NCBI RefSeq assembly: GCF_022662475.1
Contig: NZ_JAKNQQ010000002.1
Coordinates: 248,001 to 312,000 of the forward strand
Source of the DNA: Sphingomonas sp. TREG-RG-20F-R18-01
GTDB taxonomy: Bacteria; Pseudomonadota; Alphaproteobacteria; Sphingomonadales; Sphingomonadaceae
DNA: 64,000 bases
Direction: 5' to 3'
In this document: in pieces, positions 26,075-36,462 of the stretch
How the letters are laid out: each line of letters starts with the position of its first letter
Numbering within the stretch: the first letter of the stretch is position 1
Notes under the pieces: generated by a model
Database searches by the model: none
What the model saw: only the letters and a program-made list of their open reading frames with translations
Told to the model about the DNA's origin: nothing
Program-made: the position numbers and the translations under genes

Positions 26075-27079
26075 GTGATCGATAGCGACCTTCTCCTGCA
26101 AGTGCTCGACGCGAGCGATCGCCGTCGCGCCGCCCGTCGCACGTTCCTGCGCAGCGCGGGCGCGGCGTCGCTCGCGGTCGGCGGCAGCGCACTGCTCTCG
26201 GCCTGCGGCGGCAGCGGCTCCAGCACCGCGACGCCGACCCCGACCGACACCGCCAGCGCCACGCCGAGCCCCGCCTCGACCGACGTGCTGAAGGACCAGG
26301 ACACGTTCAACTTCGCGCTCAACCTCGAATATCTCGAGGCGCAGTTCTATAGCTTTGCCGTCACCGGCGCGGGCCTGCCCGCTGCCTTGCTGACCGGCAC
26401 GGGCACGCAGGGCGGCGTTACCGGCGGCCGGGCAGTGACCTTCACCGATCCCGTCGTCCAGCAATATGCCCGCGAGATCGCGGCGGACGAGGTCGCGCAC
26501 GTGGCCTTCCTCCGGTCGGTGCTCGGCACGTCGGTCGTCGCGCAGCCCGCGATCAACATCGACGGCGGCGCGACCGGTGCGTTCACCGCCGCGGCGCGGG
26601 CGGCCGGGATCATTGGCGCGACCGCTACCTTCGACCCCTATGCCAGCGACGAGAATTTCCTGCTGGCGGCGTTCATCTTCGAGGACGTCGGCGTCACCGC
26701 CTATAAGGGCGCATCGCCGCTGATCGCGCAGAGCCTGCTGATCGACGCGGCGGCCGGCATCCTGGCGACCGAGGCCTATCACGCCGGGCTGATCCGCACC
26801 GTCCTGTACGCCAAGGGCATCGCGGCACCGACACTGCGCACCAATGCGAATGCGATCAGCGATGCGCGCGACAGCCTCGATGGCACGACCGATCTCGATC
26901 AGGGGATCGGCGACGGCACGACCGCGAACCTCGTGCCGACCGACGCGAGCGGCATCACGTTCAGCCGCACGCCGGGGCAGGTGCTCAACATCGTCTATCT
27001 CAACCGCAATGCGGTTGTCGGCGGCGGCTTCTTCCCCAACGGCATCAACGGCACCATCAAGATAAGCGCTGCCAGCTGA
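26075..27079 (+). CDS. Ferritin-like domain Tat lipoprotein (second of a pair)
   Basis: This 334-residue paralogue has the same domain as its neighbour, with near-identical blocks (NFALNLEYLEAQFYSF, FDPYASDENFL, FEDVGV, VLNIVYLN, GGFFPNG.NG). Its N-terminus differs: ARRTFLRSAGAASLAVGGSA with a lipobox LLSAC, followed by a Ser/Thr/Pro-rich linker. It is therefore a predicted Tat-exported lipoprotein, while the first copy is not. The start is GTG 26075 with GGAG at 26063-26066. The two genes are 50 bp apart and presumably arose by tandem duplication. Confidence 0.9.
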   Translation: MIDSDLLLQVLDASDRRRAARRTFLRSAGAASLAVGGSALLSACGGSGSSTATPTPTDTASATPSPASTDVLKDQDTFNFALNLEYLEAQFYSFAVTGAGLPAALLTGTGTQGGVTGGRAVTFTDPVVQQYAREIAADEVAHVAFLRSVLGTSVVAQPAINIDGGATGAFTAAARAAGIIGATATFDPYASDENFLLAAFIFEDVGVTAYKGASPLIAQSLLIDAAAGILATEAYHAGLIRTVLYAKGIAAPTLRTNANAISDARDSLDGTTDLDQGIGDGTTANLVPTDASGITFSRTPGQVLNIVYLNRNAVVGGGFFPNGINGTIKISAAS

Positions 27080-27118
27080 CGGCGCTTTTCTTCGCCGATT
27101 GAAACGACTACACCATCG

Positions 27119-29184
<2,066 letters not shown>

Positions 29185-29325
29185 GCGGGTTCAGCGCCAT
29201 GATCGACGCCAGCCTCGTGCCGGGGTCGGTCATGGTGTTGCCCCATCGTTTCGAATGACACGCAAACCTGGGTAAGACCAGCGCGATTTACTGGTAGGAT
29301 ATGGCAACGTCCGGGGGGACCGAAC

Positions 29326-29559
29326 ATGCCAACTGTCCTGCGCATCAACGGCTTTCGCTTCTATTTTTACAGCCATGAGCCGAACGAGCCGCCGCATGTC
29401 CATGTCGACAAAGGCGAATCGACCCTCAAGGCATGGCTCGAACCCGTCGCCTACGCCAAGGGCAGCGGCTTCCGTCCTCACGAGATCAATGCCATATTGG
29501 CAATGGTCGCGGTTCACCGCGTGCCGTTGCTGGAGGCATGGCATGAATATTTCGGCTAG
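29326..29559 (+). CDS. DUF4160 protein (putative toxin-antitoxin partner)
   Basis: The 77-residue protein reads MPTVLRINGFRFYFYSHEPN, then EPPHVHVDKGESTLKAWLEP and ends AWHEYFG, matching DUF4160. Genes of this family are usually followed by DUF2442, and the pair is regarded as a putative type II toxin-antitoxin system; activity has not been shown to my knowledge. GGGGGGACC precedes the ATG. The next gene overlaps its end by 17 bases. Confidence 0.85.
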   Translation: MPTVLRINGFRFYFYSHEPNEPPHVHVDKGESTLKAWLEPVAYAKGSGFRPHEINAILAMVAVHRVPLLEAWHEYFG

Positions 29560-29824
29560 GGTCGCCGACACGCGGGTCGCTGACGTCCGCTGCGATGCAG
29601 ATACGCTGAGCGTCGACTTGATGGACGGTCGGACGATCTCCGTGCCGCTGGCGTGGTATCCGCGCTTGCTCGCCGCCACGCCCGAACACCGCGCGCACTG
29701 GGAGCGAGCGGGGGCGGGGTACGGGATCTACTGGCCCGAGATCGACGAGGATCTGAGCACGGACGGCCTGTTGCGGGGCGCGCCTGCACCGGATGCGGTA
29801 GTTCCACAAATAGGCGTCCACTGA
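29543..29824 (+). CDS. DUF2442 protein (partner of DUF4160)
   Basis: The 93-residue protein starts MNISARVADTRVADVRCDAD and contains SVDLMDGRTISVPLAWYPRL and GYGIYWPEIDEDLSTDGLLRG, the DUF2442 core. ATG 29543 follows GGAGGC at 29532-29537, inside the DUF4160 gene. Overlap and order support joint expression as a module. It may be the antitoxin, but this is inference. Confidence 0.88.
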   Translation: MNISARVADTRVADVRCDADTLSVDLMDGRTISVPLAWYPRLLAATPEHRAHWERAGAGYGIYWPEIDEDLSTDGLLRGAPAPDAVVPQIGVH

Positions 29825-30186
29825 ACCGTTTTCTGGTCCCCTCGCGGTCCGGCATCGGCTCGGCGCTGGGGGACAATTCGTAGCGTCCCCCGCGTCAGGG
29901 GCTGTTACTCTGGCGCTAGCTGAGGTCCCGGTGCCGCCGCTTGGGTCATTCAAACAAGTCGCGCGCCCCTCCTCAACCAGCGTCGCGTTAGGCAGGGCGA
30001 GAAGGGGTGGTTAGCTGCCATACCGCCGTCCTCCGGGGCCTGCCTCGCTGTAACACGACGACGACGCGGACGATCCGCTGTTCGTCACTTTCAATTCGAC
30101 CGAGTTCGAACGGCGCCCCCGACAACGCCGCCCACGCGGCGCTACGCAAGCCGGTTCCGCCTAACTTTCCCCTCACCTTCCGACCC
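29825..30186. other. 362-bp region with no supported gene
   Basis: Frames on both strands are short and unlike neighbouring genes. GGGGGAC and GTCCCCC (29867-29892) form a hairpin. GTTAGGCAGG (29987-29996) and its near-complement at 30154-30163 (GCCTAAC) bracket 177 bp. The region may be the eroded end of a mobile segment carrying the DUF4160-DUF2442 pair. Confidence 0.4.
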
Positions 30187-31533
30187 TCACGCCCGCGCCA
30201 ATCCCAGCCAACGCCTTGTTCCGCTGAGGTTTCGCAACACCAGCCGTTCGACCGCCAGCACCAGCAGCAAGGTCCCCCCGAACAGCGGCATATAGACCGC
30301 GAGCAGCACGATCGCGGCGATCAGCACCGGCCCGAACCGCGGCCGCGTCAGCGGGAGCGGCGCGCCGAGCAGCCCGATCGGTCGCCGGCGCCACCATAGC
30401 ACCGCGCCCGACCCGGCCAGCAGCGCGAGCAGCAAGGCGACGATCGTCCCCGCGATCTGGTTGGCGAGCCCGAACAGCGCGCCCTCATGGACCGCGATGC
30501 CATAGCCGATCAGCCGGTCCATCCAGTGCCGCTCCGCAAACCCGCTGTGGCCGAGGATCCGCCCGGTCGCACCGTCGATCGTCGCCTCCGCGCGCAACGG
30601 ACGGTCGGCGGCGTCCGACGTCACCTTCCACGGCGCGCCCGGTGCCTTGGGCGGCGCGACCAGCACCGGCGGCGCGAGCCCGAGCGGGCGCGCCGCCAGC
30701 GCGACGCGAGACAGCTCGCCCGCGGCAGACGGCGGGACGTGAGGCCCGGGCGGCGCCATCCCCTCCATCCCGGCCATCCCGGCATGGAGGTCGGCGGTGG
30801 GTGGCTTGCCGCCGATCGTCCAGTCGACCGGCCCCTTGCTCGTCCCCGTCAGCGTGCGGATCTCGACCAGATAGCTCCCCCAGCCCTTTGCCCAGGGCAA
30901 GCCGGTCAGGATCAGCCCGAGCGCAAAGACCGATACCCAGATCCCCGCGGTCGCATGGAGATCGCGCCAGAACCGCCGCTTGCCGCCGCGCAGCCGCGGG
31001 TACAGCACCCCGCCGAGCCCGCGTCGCCCGCGCGGCCACCATAGATACAGCCCGGTCAGCAGCATCGTCACCGCCCAGCAGGCGGCGATCTCGACGATAT
31101 AGCTGCCGATCGTCCCGGCGAGCAGCTCGCCGTGGAGCCGCGACACCAGCGCGAACAGCCGCGTCTCCTCGGGCACCACTTGCAGCACCGCGAGCGTCCC
31201 GGGGTCGAGATAGACGCGCTGGTCGGCCCCGCCGCGGCGCACGATCACCCGCACCGCCTGTTCCGGCGCAGTGGGGAGGACATATTTGCGCAAGGTCGCC
31301 CCCGGCACCGCGCGCAGCGCGGCGGCGAGCTGCGCGTCGGGCGCCTGCGCGGGCGCGGCGGTCGACAGGTGGTCGAACCGTTGGTCGAGCCACGCCTCCA
31401 CCTGCGGTCGCCACAGATAGAGCGTCCCCGTCAGCGACAGCCACAGGACGAACGGGATGCACACCAGCCCGGCATAGAAATGCCAGCGCCATACCGCATT
31501 GTACCAGCGGGTTCCGGGGGCCTGGACGCTCAT
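30187..31533 (-). CDS. PepSY-associated TM protein with Met/His-rich periplasmic loop
   Basis: The 448-residue membrane protein starts MSVQAPGTRWYNAVWRWHFY and has four predicted membrane segments with the PepSY_TM motif (WHFYAGLVCIPFVLWLSLTG, LHGELLAGTIGSYIVEIAA, LHATAGIWVSVFALGLILTG). A periplasmic loop near residues 245-265 carries HAGMAGMEGMAPPGPH, which would suit copper or silver binding. Such proteins accompany TonB-dependent metal or siderophore receptors and may reduce or release the metal. ATG overlaps the receptor stop codon (ATGA). It ends a DUF2946-receptor-PepSY unit. Confidence 0.9.
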   Translation of the reverse strand: MSVQAPGTRWYNAVWRWHFYAGLVCIPFVLWLSLTGTLYLWRPQVEAWLDQRFDHLSTAAPAQAPDAQLAAALRAVPGATLRKYVLPTAPEQAVRVIVRRGGADQRVYLDPGTLAVLQVVPEETRLFALVSRLHGELLAGTIGSYIVEIAACWAVTMLLTGLYLWWPRGRRGLGGVLYPRLRGGKRRFWRDLHATAGIWVSVFALGLILTGLPWAKGWGSYLVEIRTLTGTSKGPVDWTIGGKPPTADLHAGMAGMEGMAPPGPHVPPSAAGELSRVALAARPLGLAPPVLVAPPKAPGAPWKVTSDAADRPLRAEATIDGATGRILGHSGFAERHWMDRLIGYGIAVHEGALFGLANQIAGTIVALLLALLAGSGAVLWWRRRPIGLLGAPLPLTRPRFGPVLIAAIVLLAVYMPLFGGTLLLVLAVERLVLRNLSGTRRWLGLARA

Positions 31534-33773
31534 AGCCGCGCCGTCACTTCCGCGCTGACGCTGCGCTGCGGGAAGGGATGGAAGAGGAAGTACCGGTCGT
31601 TGGTGACGTTATCCACGCCGACCGCAAGGGCGTAGCGCGGCGTCACCGCGACCCGCGCGCGCAGGTCGACGACCAGATAGCGGTAGAAGCCCATATAGGT
31701 GTTCCCGACGGTATCGCTGTTGTCGAGCGTCGCGTAATTGCGGCTGGCGTAGCGCGCCGCGGCGGTCAGCGCGATGCCGGTGGTGGGGCGCCACGTCGCC
31801 ACCGCGGTCGCCTTCCAGTGCGGGACCGAGGGGAGCAGCTTGCCGACCGCGGCGGGGAAGGCGGTGTCCTTGCGGGTGGTCGCATCGGTATAGGTCGCGC
31901 TCCCCGACAGATCGACCCCGCGCACCGGAAAGTCGGTCCGCGTCCCCGCCAGCTCGACCCCGCGCGCGCGGGTCCGCTCGACGTTCTGGACATAGCTGTA
32001 GGCGGTCGCCGACCCCGCCACCAACGGCGCGGACTGCGCGATCAACGCATCGTCGATCGCTTCGGTGAACAGCGAAAGCCGGGCGGTCCCGCTGGTATCG
32101 CGGTGTTCGAGCGCGAGTTCCCCGGACAGTGCGCGTTCGGGGCGGAGGTTGGGGTCGGGCACGGTCAGCACCGCGCCAGTGGTCACCGCCTGGTAGAGCT
32201 CGCCGACGGTCGGGAAGCGATACGCCTTGCCGAACGACGCGCGCACGGTCCAGTCGCGCGCCGGGACGAACGCGAGCGTCGCCTTGGGCGAGAAACCGGT
32301 CGCGCTCCGCGTCGGCTGCGCGACCGAGAGCACGGGGGTGGTGGAGAAATTGAACCCGTCATAGGCGCGCCAGTCCTCATAGCGTCCGCCGACCGTCAGC
32401 GTCAGCGGCGCGGCGATGCGGACCTCGTCCTGCGCCCATCCGGCGACGGTCCGTGTCTTGCCGCGCGAGGCCTGGTTGAGCACGCCTTGCGGGCCCGCGA
32501 TCCAGTCGGTCGTGGCATAGCGGTTGCTGTTGACCTCGAACCGGTCCCAATGGATCCCCGCGCTGATCGTATGCGTCGCGGCCGCATCGGACCGCCAGGC
32601 ACCCTTGGCGTCGAAGGTCTCCCAGCCGGTGCCGTCGAGCCGGGTGATGGTCCCCGCCCCGCCAACGAACGCCGCGGGGAGCAGCGCGGTCGGGCTGCGC
32701 TGCGTGTCCGTTGCAAAGTCGTAAAGCGTGCCGATCACCTGCCAGTCGAACCGCGCGCCCGTCCCGGTGGCGGAGAGTGCGTGCGACCAGTGGCGCTGGT
32801 CGTAGCGATAGACCCCGCTGCTGAACGCGCTCGTATAGACCGGCGCGCCCGGGGTGAGCGCGGTGAGATACGTCTCCGCGGTCGAAGCGGTATCGTTGCG
32901 GAACAGCCCGCCGACATAGGTCAGCCGGAGTCGGTCCGACACGTCGAACGCCGCCTTGAGCTTGATAGTGTCCTGCGCCTGATGCTCGATCCCGCCGCTG
33001 CCGAGCACTCGGATCGCCGCGCCGGTGCGGTTGCGGTCGGCGACGCCGCCGGTTGTCCCCGCCGGATTGGCGGTGGCGGTGACATAGGTGGTCGGCTGGC
33101 TGGTGCTGGTCGTGTGCGTCACGCTCCCGAACACGGCGAGCCGGCCGAACCGGTCGCCGAGCGTTCCCGCGAGCTGGTTAGACGGGAGGGTCGCCTTGGC
33201 GCCATACAGGTCGAAGGTCTGGACGCTCGTCCCTGCGCTCAGCGTCCCCTCGAGCCGGTCGGGCAGGCGGGTCGTGATCGAGACGACCGCGCCGATCGCA
33301 TTGCCCGGATAGGCCGCCGAGAACGGCCCGTAGAGCACGTCGATCCGGGCGATCTCCTCGGGGCTGACCATCCCCCAGCGCGGGCTGGCGGAGGTGTTGT
33401 TGTTGCCGATCAGCGCCGACAGCAGCGCGCCATCGGCATAGACCAGGCTGCGGGCGCTCGCCCCCAGCCCCGAGGTGCGCGTCGCGAGCGGGGCCTGGGT
33501 GTCGCCGATATGGCGTTTGCGGACGACCAGGCTCGGGAGATATTTGAGCGTGTCCTCGACGTTGATTGCATTGATCGTCGTCGCGATCTGCGCGCCGGTG
33601 ACGGTCGCGCGGCTGGTCGGCGCATGCTCGATCGATTGGGTCTGGCGCTCGGCGATCACGAGGATGTCGTCGGGCGCTTGCGGTGCCGCGCTGCTTTGCG
33701 CGACGGCACTCAGCGGGAAGGCGCCGGCCAGGGCGGCCAGCACCGGCGCCGAACGGCGCAGGGGGTGAATCAT
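31530..33773 (-). CDS. TonB-dependent outer-membrane receptor
   Basis: The 747-residue protein has a signal peptide (MIHPLRRSAPVLAALAGAFP, cut after AVA or AQS), a plug domain (PDDILVIAERQTQSIEHAPT, IDVLYGPFSAAYPGNAIGAV) and a 22-strand barrel ending in SVSAEVTARL. Its ligand cannot be read from sequence. The neighbours (DUF2946 and a Met-rich PepSY protein) suggest copper or another metal rather than a sugar. ATG 33773 was chosen because it opens the signal peptide and follows AAAAGGGA on the coding strand. Confidence 0.93.
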   Translation of the reverse strand: MIHPLRRSAPVLAALAGAFPLSAVAQSSAAPQAPDDILVIAERQTQSIEHAPTSRATVTGAQIATTINAINVEDTLKYLPSLVVRKRHIGDTQAPLATRTSGLGASARSLVYADGALLSALIGNNNTSASPRWGMVSPEEIARIDVLYGPFSAAYPGNAIGAVVSITTRLPDRLEGTLSAGTSVQTFDLYGAKATLPSNQLAGTLGDRFGRLAVFGSVTHTTSTSQPTTYVTATANPAGTTGGVADRNRTGAAIRVLGSGGIEHQAQDTIKLKAAFDVSDRLRLTYVGGLFRNDTASTAETYLTALTPGAPVYTSAFSSGVYRYDQRHWSHALSATGTGARFDWQVIGTLYDFATDTQRSPTALLPAAFVGGAGTITRLDGTGWETFDAKGAWRSDAAATHTISAGIHWDRFEVNSNRYATTDWIAGPQGVLNQASRGKTRTVAGWAQDEVRIAAPLTLTVGGRYEDWRAYDGFNFSTTPVLSVAQPTRSATGFSPKATLAFVPARDWTVRASFGKAYRFPTVGELYQAVTTGAVLTVPDPNLRPERALSGELALEHRDTSGTARLSLFTEAIDDALIAQSAPLVAGSATAYSYVQNVERTRARGVELAGTRTDFPVRGVDLSGSATYTDATTRKDTAFPAAVGKLLPSVPHWKATAVATWRPTTGIALTAAARYASRNYATLDNSDTVGNTYMGFYRYLVVDLRARVAVTPRYALAVGVDNVTNDRYFLFHPFPQRSVSAEVTARL

Positions 33774-33950
33774 GGAAGATCCCTTTTCGAGGACGGCAAT
33801 GCCGCCCGAATCGTGGCGCACCCGGTCGTGGCACGGGCGCGATCGCGCTTGGGGGGATGCCCGGCAGCGCCGGATCACGGACCGCATCCCACGATGCGGC
33901 CCGCGACGGCGTCGGCGGAAGCACGTGGCTTCGCGGCCGCCGGGCACCGA

Positions 33951-34388
33951 TCAACGGTGAACGGGTGGTCCGCGCAACGGGGGGCGCAGGAACGCGCGCC
34001 GCGCGATCGGGGCGATCGGCTGGAAGAACAGCCCCGCCGCGACGATCGCCGCCACCGCGATGACGAGCAAGACGACGTCGACTCCGCCGAGACCCGGCAG
34101 GGTCAGCCCGGCGAAGGCGCACGGCGTTTCGGCCTTGGCGGGCACTGGTTTGGCGGGAGTTCGTCCGTCCGGCTTGGCGATGGCGGGCATGGCATGGTGC
34201 ATCATGCCGGGCATCGTCCCGGCAGACGGATCGGCCGTGACACCGGGGCACAGCACGATCTCGAGCCCGTTCGCGGTCATCACCGGCATGAAGCCCGAGG
34301 GAACCACCGCCTTCATCAACAGCGCGCAGGCGATCAGCAGCCAGACCGCGAGCGCATTGCGATGGAGAAAGGGCCTGAGCGCGGTCAT
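33951..34388 (-). CDS. DUF2946 family membrane protein
   Basis: The 145-residue protein starts MTALRPFLHRNALAVWLLIA, has two hydrophobic helices, a conserved MKAVVPSGFMPVM segment and a His/Met-rich GTMPGMMHHAMP loop. DUF2946 proteins are often found beside copper-related genes. ATG 34388 is chosen; the frame stays open upstream to 34487 but lacks the family pattern. It is the first gene of the receptor operon, with a 177-bp gap before the receptor gene. Confidence 0.83.
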   Translation of the reverse strand: MTALRPFLHRNALAVWLLIACALLMKAVVPSGFMPVMTANGLEIVLCPGVTADPSAGTMPGMMHHAMPAIAKPDGRTPAKPVPAKAETPCAFAGLTLPGLGGVDVVLLVIAVAAIVAAGLFFQPIAPIARRAFLRPPLRGPPVHR

Positions 34389-34501
34389 CCCGATCGGGCT
34401 AGCGCGCGCTGGCGGCAAAGTCACTTGGACAAACCGCCCAACCGCGGTCCTTGGCGCGGCCGTCCGTGCCACCGATCGCGCCGTCATGCGTTGACCGCCG
34501 C

Positions 34502-34975
34502 ATGACCGACTTTGCTCTCCCCCTCGACGGTGGCTGCTTCTGCGGCGCGGTCCGCTATCGCATCGATCAGGCGCCGTTGTTCACCATGGCGTGCCATTGC
34601 ACCGATTGCCAGCAGATGACCGCGTCGGCGTTTTCGCTCGGCCTCGCGGTTCCCGGGGACGGGTTCAGGCTCACGACCGACGTAGCGCCGCGGCCTCTCG
34701 AGAAAACGGCAGATTCGGCGGCGATCTCCACGCGATACGTCTGCCCTGCATGTGCAGGCTGGACGCATACCACCACGACAGGCTCGCCAGACACCGTCGT
34801 TGTCCGCCCGAGCTCGCTCGATGACTCCCGCTGGGTGCGTCCGATCGCGGAGATCTTCACCCGATCCGCCCACCCATGGGCGCGGCTCGCAACCGCGTTC
34901 AGCTATGAAACCGAATTCGAGGATCCCTCGCCCATCGTCGAATCGTTCAAGACGAGCGATATCCGTCCGGGTTGA
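34502..34975 (+). CDS. GFA (glutathione-dependent formaldehyde-activating-type) zinc protein
   Basis: The 157-residue protein has the GFA/CENP-V zinc pattern: GGCFCGAVRY with Cys12 and Cys14, CHCTDCQ with Cys31, Cys33 and Cys36, and CPACAGWTH near residue 80. Family members activate or bind formaldehyde or related thiol adducts, though many have unknown roles. ATG 34502 is the first in-frame start that begins the domain (MTDFALPLDGGCF). It stands alone, divergent from the DUF2946 operon. Confidence 0.93.
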   Translation: MTDFALPLDGGCFCGAVRYRIDQAPLFTMACHCTDCQQMTASAFSLGLAVPGDGFRLTTDVAPRPLEKTADSAAISTRYVCPACAGWTHTTTTGSPDTVVVRPSSLDDSRWVRPIAEIFTRSAHPWARLATAFSYETEFEDPSPIVESFKTSDIRPG

Positions 34976-35202
34976 CCGGTCTGCGACTGGGCACTGGCGT
35001 CGCGGGACACGGGCGTGTCCGCACCGGGATGGCAACATTAACGGAATTGGTCAGGCCAATATAGACAGCTGTGTTCTTCTCGATTAGCCTCCGTCCCAGT
35101 GTCGGGGGAGAACCGGTCGAGATGCGCAGTCGCCTAGCCCGTTCGAGGATCGCGTCGTCAACGCCGACCGTCGCAACCCGTGTTCGGCGAGCGTAGCGTT
35201 CG

Positions 35203-36462
35203 GTGACGATCCGAGGGCTACGCTGGTGGATCGTGGGGCTGGTATCGCTCGGGACGATCCTCAATTATCTCGCGCGCAACTCGCTCGGCGTGCTCGCCCC
35301 GCAACTCAAGACCGAGCTGCATTTCTCGACCGAGCAGTACAGCTACATCGTCGGCGCGTTCCAGCTCGCCTATACGGTGATGCAGCCGGTGTGCGGCTAT
35401 ATCGTCGATTCGGTCGGGTTGCGGATCGGTTTCGCGCTGTTCGCGATCGCCTGGTCGGTGGCGAACATGCTCCACGCCTTTGCCGGGGGGTGGCCGGGGC
35501 TCGCCTTCTTTCGTGGGCTGCTCGGGCTGAGCGAGGCGGCGGCGATTCCGTCGGGCATGAAGACGATCGCCGAATGGTTTCCCGCACGCAGCCGGTCGGT
35601 CGCGACCGGGTGGTTCAACGCGGGGACGTCGCTCGGCGCGGTGCTCGCGCCGCCGGTCGTGATCGGGATCAGCGCGCTGTACGACTGGCGGATGGCGTTC
35701 ATCGTCACCGGCGCGCTCGGGCTGGTTTGGGCGGCGCTGTGGTACACCTTCTACCGCTCGCCCGCCGACCATTTCGCGATCACCCCCGAGGAACAGGCAC
35801 TGATCGCAGCAGACCGCCCGACGGTGGTTCCGGGCAAGGTTTCGGCCAAGGCGATTCTTCGCACCCGGCGCTTCTGGGCGATTGCGCTGCCGCGCTTCCT
35901 CGCCGAACCCGCGTGGCAGACGTTCAGCTTCTGGATCCCGCTGTATCTCGTCACCGAACGCGGGATGGACCTCAAGCAGATCGCGCTGTTCGCGTGGCTG
36001 CCGTTCCTCGCCGCCGATCTCGGCGGAATCCTCGGGGGGTATCTGTCGCCGTTCCTGATGAAGCGCGCGGGGATGAAGCTGATTCCGTCACGCGTCGCGG
36101 GGATCGCCATCGGCGCGGTGCTGATGATTGCGCCGGGGTGCATCGGGCTGGCGTCGGGGCCGATGGTTGCGATCGCGCTGTTCTGCGTCGGCGGGTTTGC
36201 GCACCAGATGATCTCGGTGCTGATCAACACGCTGTCCGCCGATGTCTTCACCCCCGAGGAGGTCGGGACGGCCAATGGCTTCGTCGGGATGGCGGGGTGG
36301 ACCGGTGGGTTGCTGTTCTCGCTGGCGATCGGGCAGCTGGCGGATACGATCGGCTATGGCCCGTTGTTCGCATGCCTCGCTCTGTTTGATCTGGTCGGGG
36401 CGGGGGTGCTGATCCTGACGATCGGGCGACTCGCAATTCCCGAGAAAAAGGTGCTGGCATGA
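35203..36462 (+). CDS. MFS transporter, hexuronate/anion-cation symporter (ACS) type
   Basis: The 419-residue protein starts at a GTG (35203) and reads MTIRGLRWWIVGLVSLGTIL, then NYLARNSLGVLAPQLKTELH and ATGWFNAGTSLGAVLAPPVV, which match the ACS branch of the major facilitator superfamily (ExuT-like). Twelve membrane helices are visible. A TAG in frame just upstream limits the start. The gene overlaps the GH31 gene by four bases (ATGA), so the transporter probably imports the product or substrate of that glycosidase. Confidence 0.9.
   Translation: MTIRGLRWWIVGLVSLGTILNYLARNSLGVLAPQLKTELHFSTEQYSYIVGAFQLAYTVMQPVCGYIVDSVGLRIGFALFAIAWSVANMLHAFAGGWPGLAFFRGLLGLSEAAAIPSGMKTIAEWFPARSRSVATGWFNAGTSLGAVLAPPVVIGISALYDWRMAFIVTGALGLVWAALWYTFYRSPADHFAITPEEQALIAADRPTVVPGKVSAKAILRTRRFWAIALPRFLAEPAWQTFSFWIPLYLVTERGMDLKQIALFAWLPFLAADLGGILGGYLSPFLMKRAGMKLIPSRVAGIAIGAVLMIAPGCIGLASGPMVAIALFCVGGFAHQMISVLINTLSADVFTPEEVGTANGFVGMAGWTGGLLFSLAIGQLADTIGYGPLFACLALFDLVGAGVLILTIGRLAIPEKKVLA

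Noticed and set aside
30007..30399. Plus-strand open frame after DUF2442
   Set aside because: It runs into the antisense of the PepSY gene and has threonine/proline-rich random composition.
34947..35264. Reverse-strand frame with VDDAILERARRL, resembling an antitoxin ribbon-helix-helix
   Set aside because: The match is only about a dozen residues, there is no partner or ribosome binding site, and the rest is unlike any family known to me.
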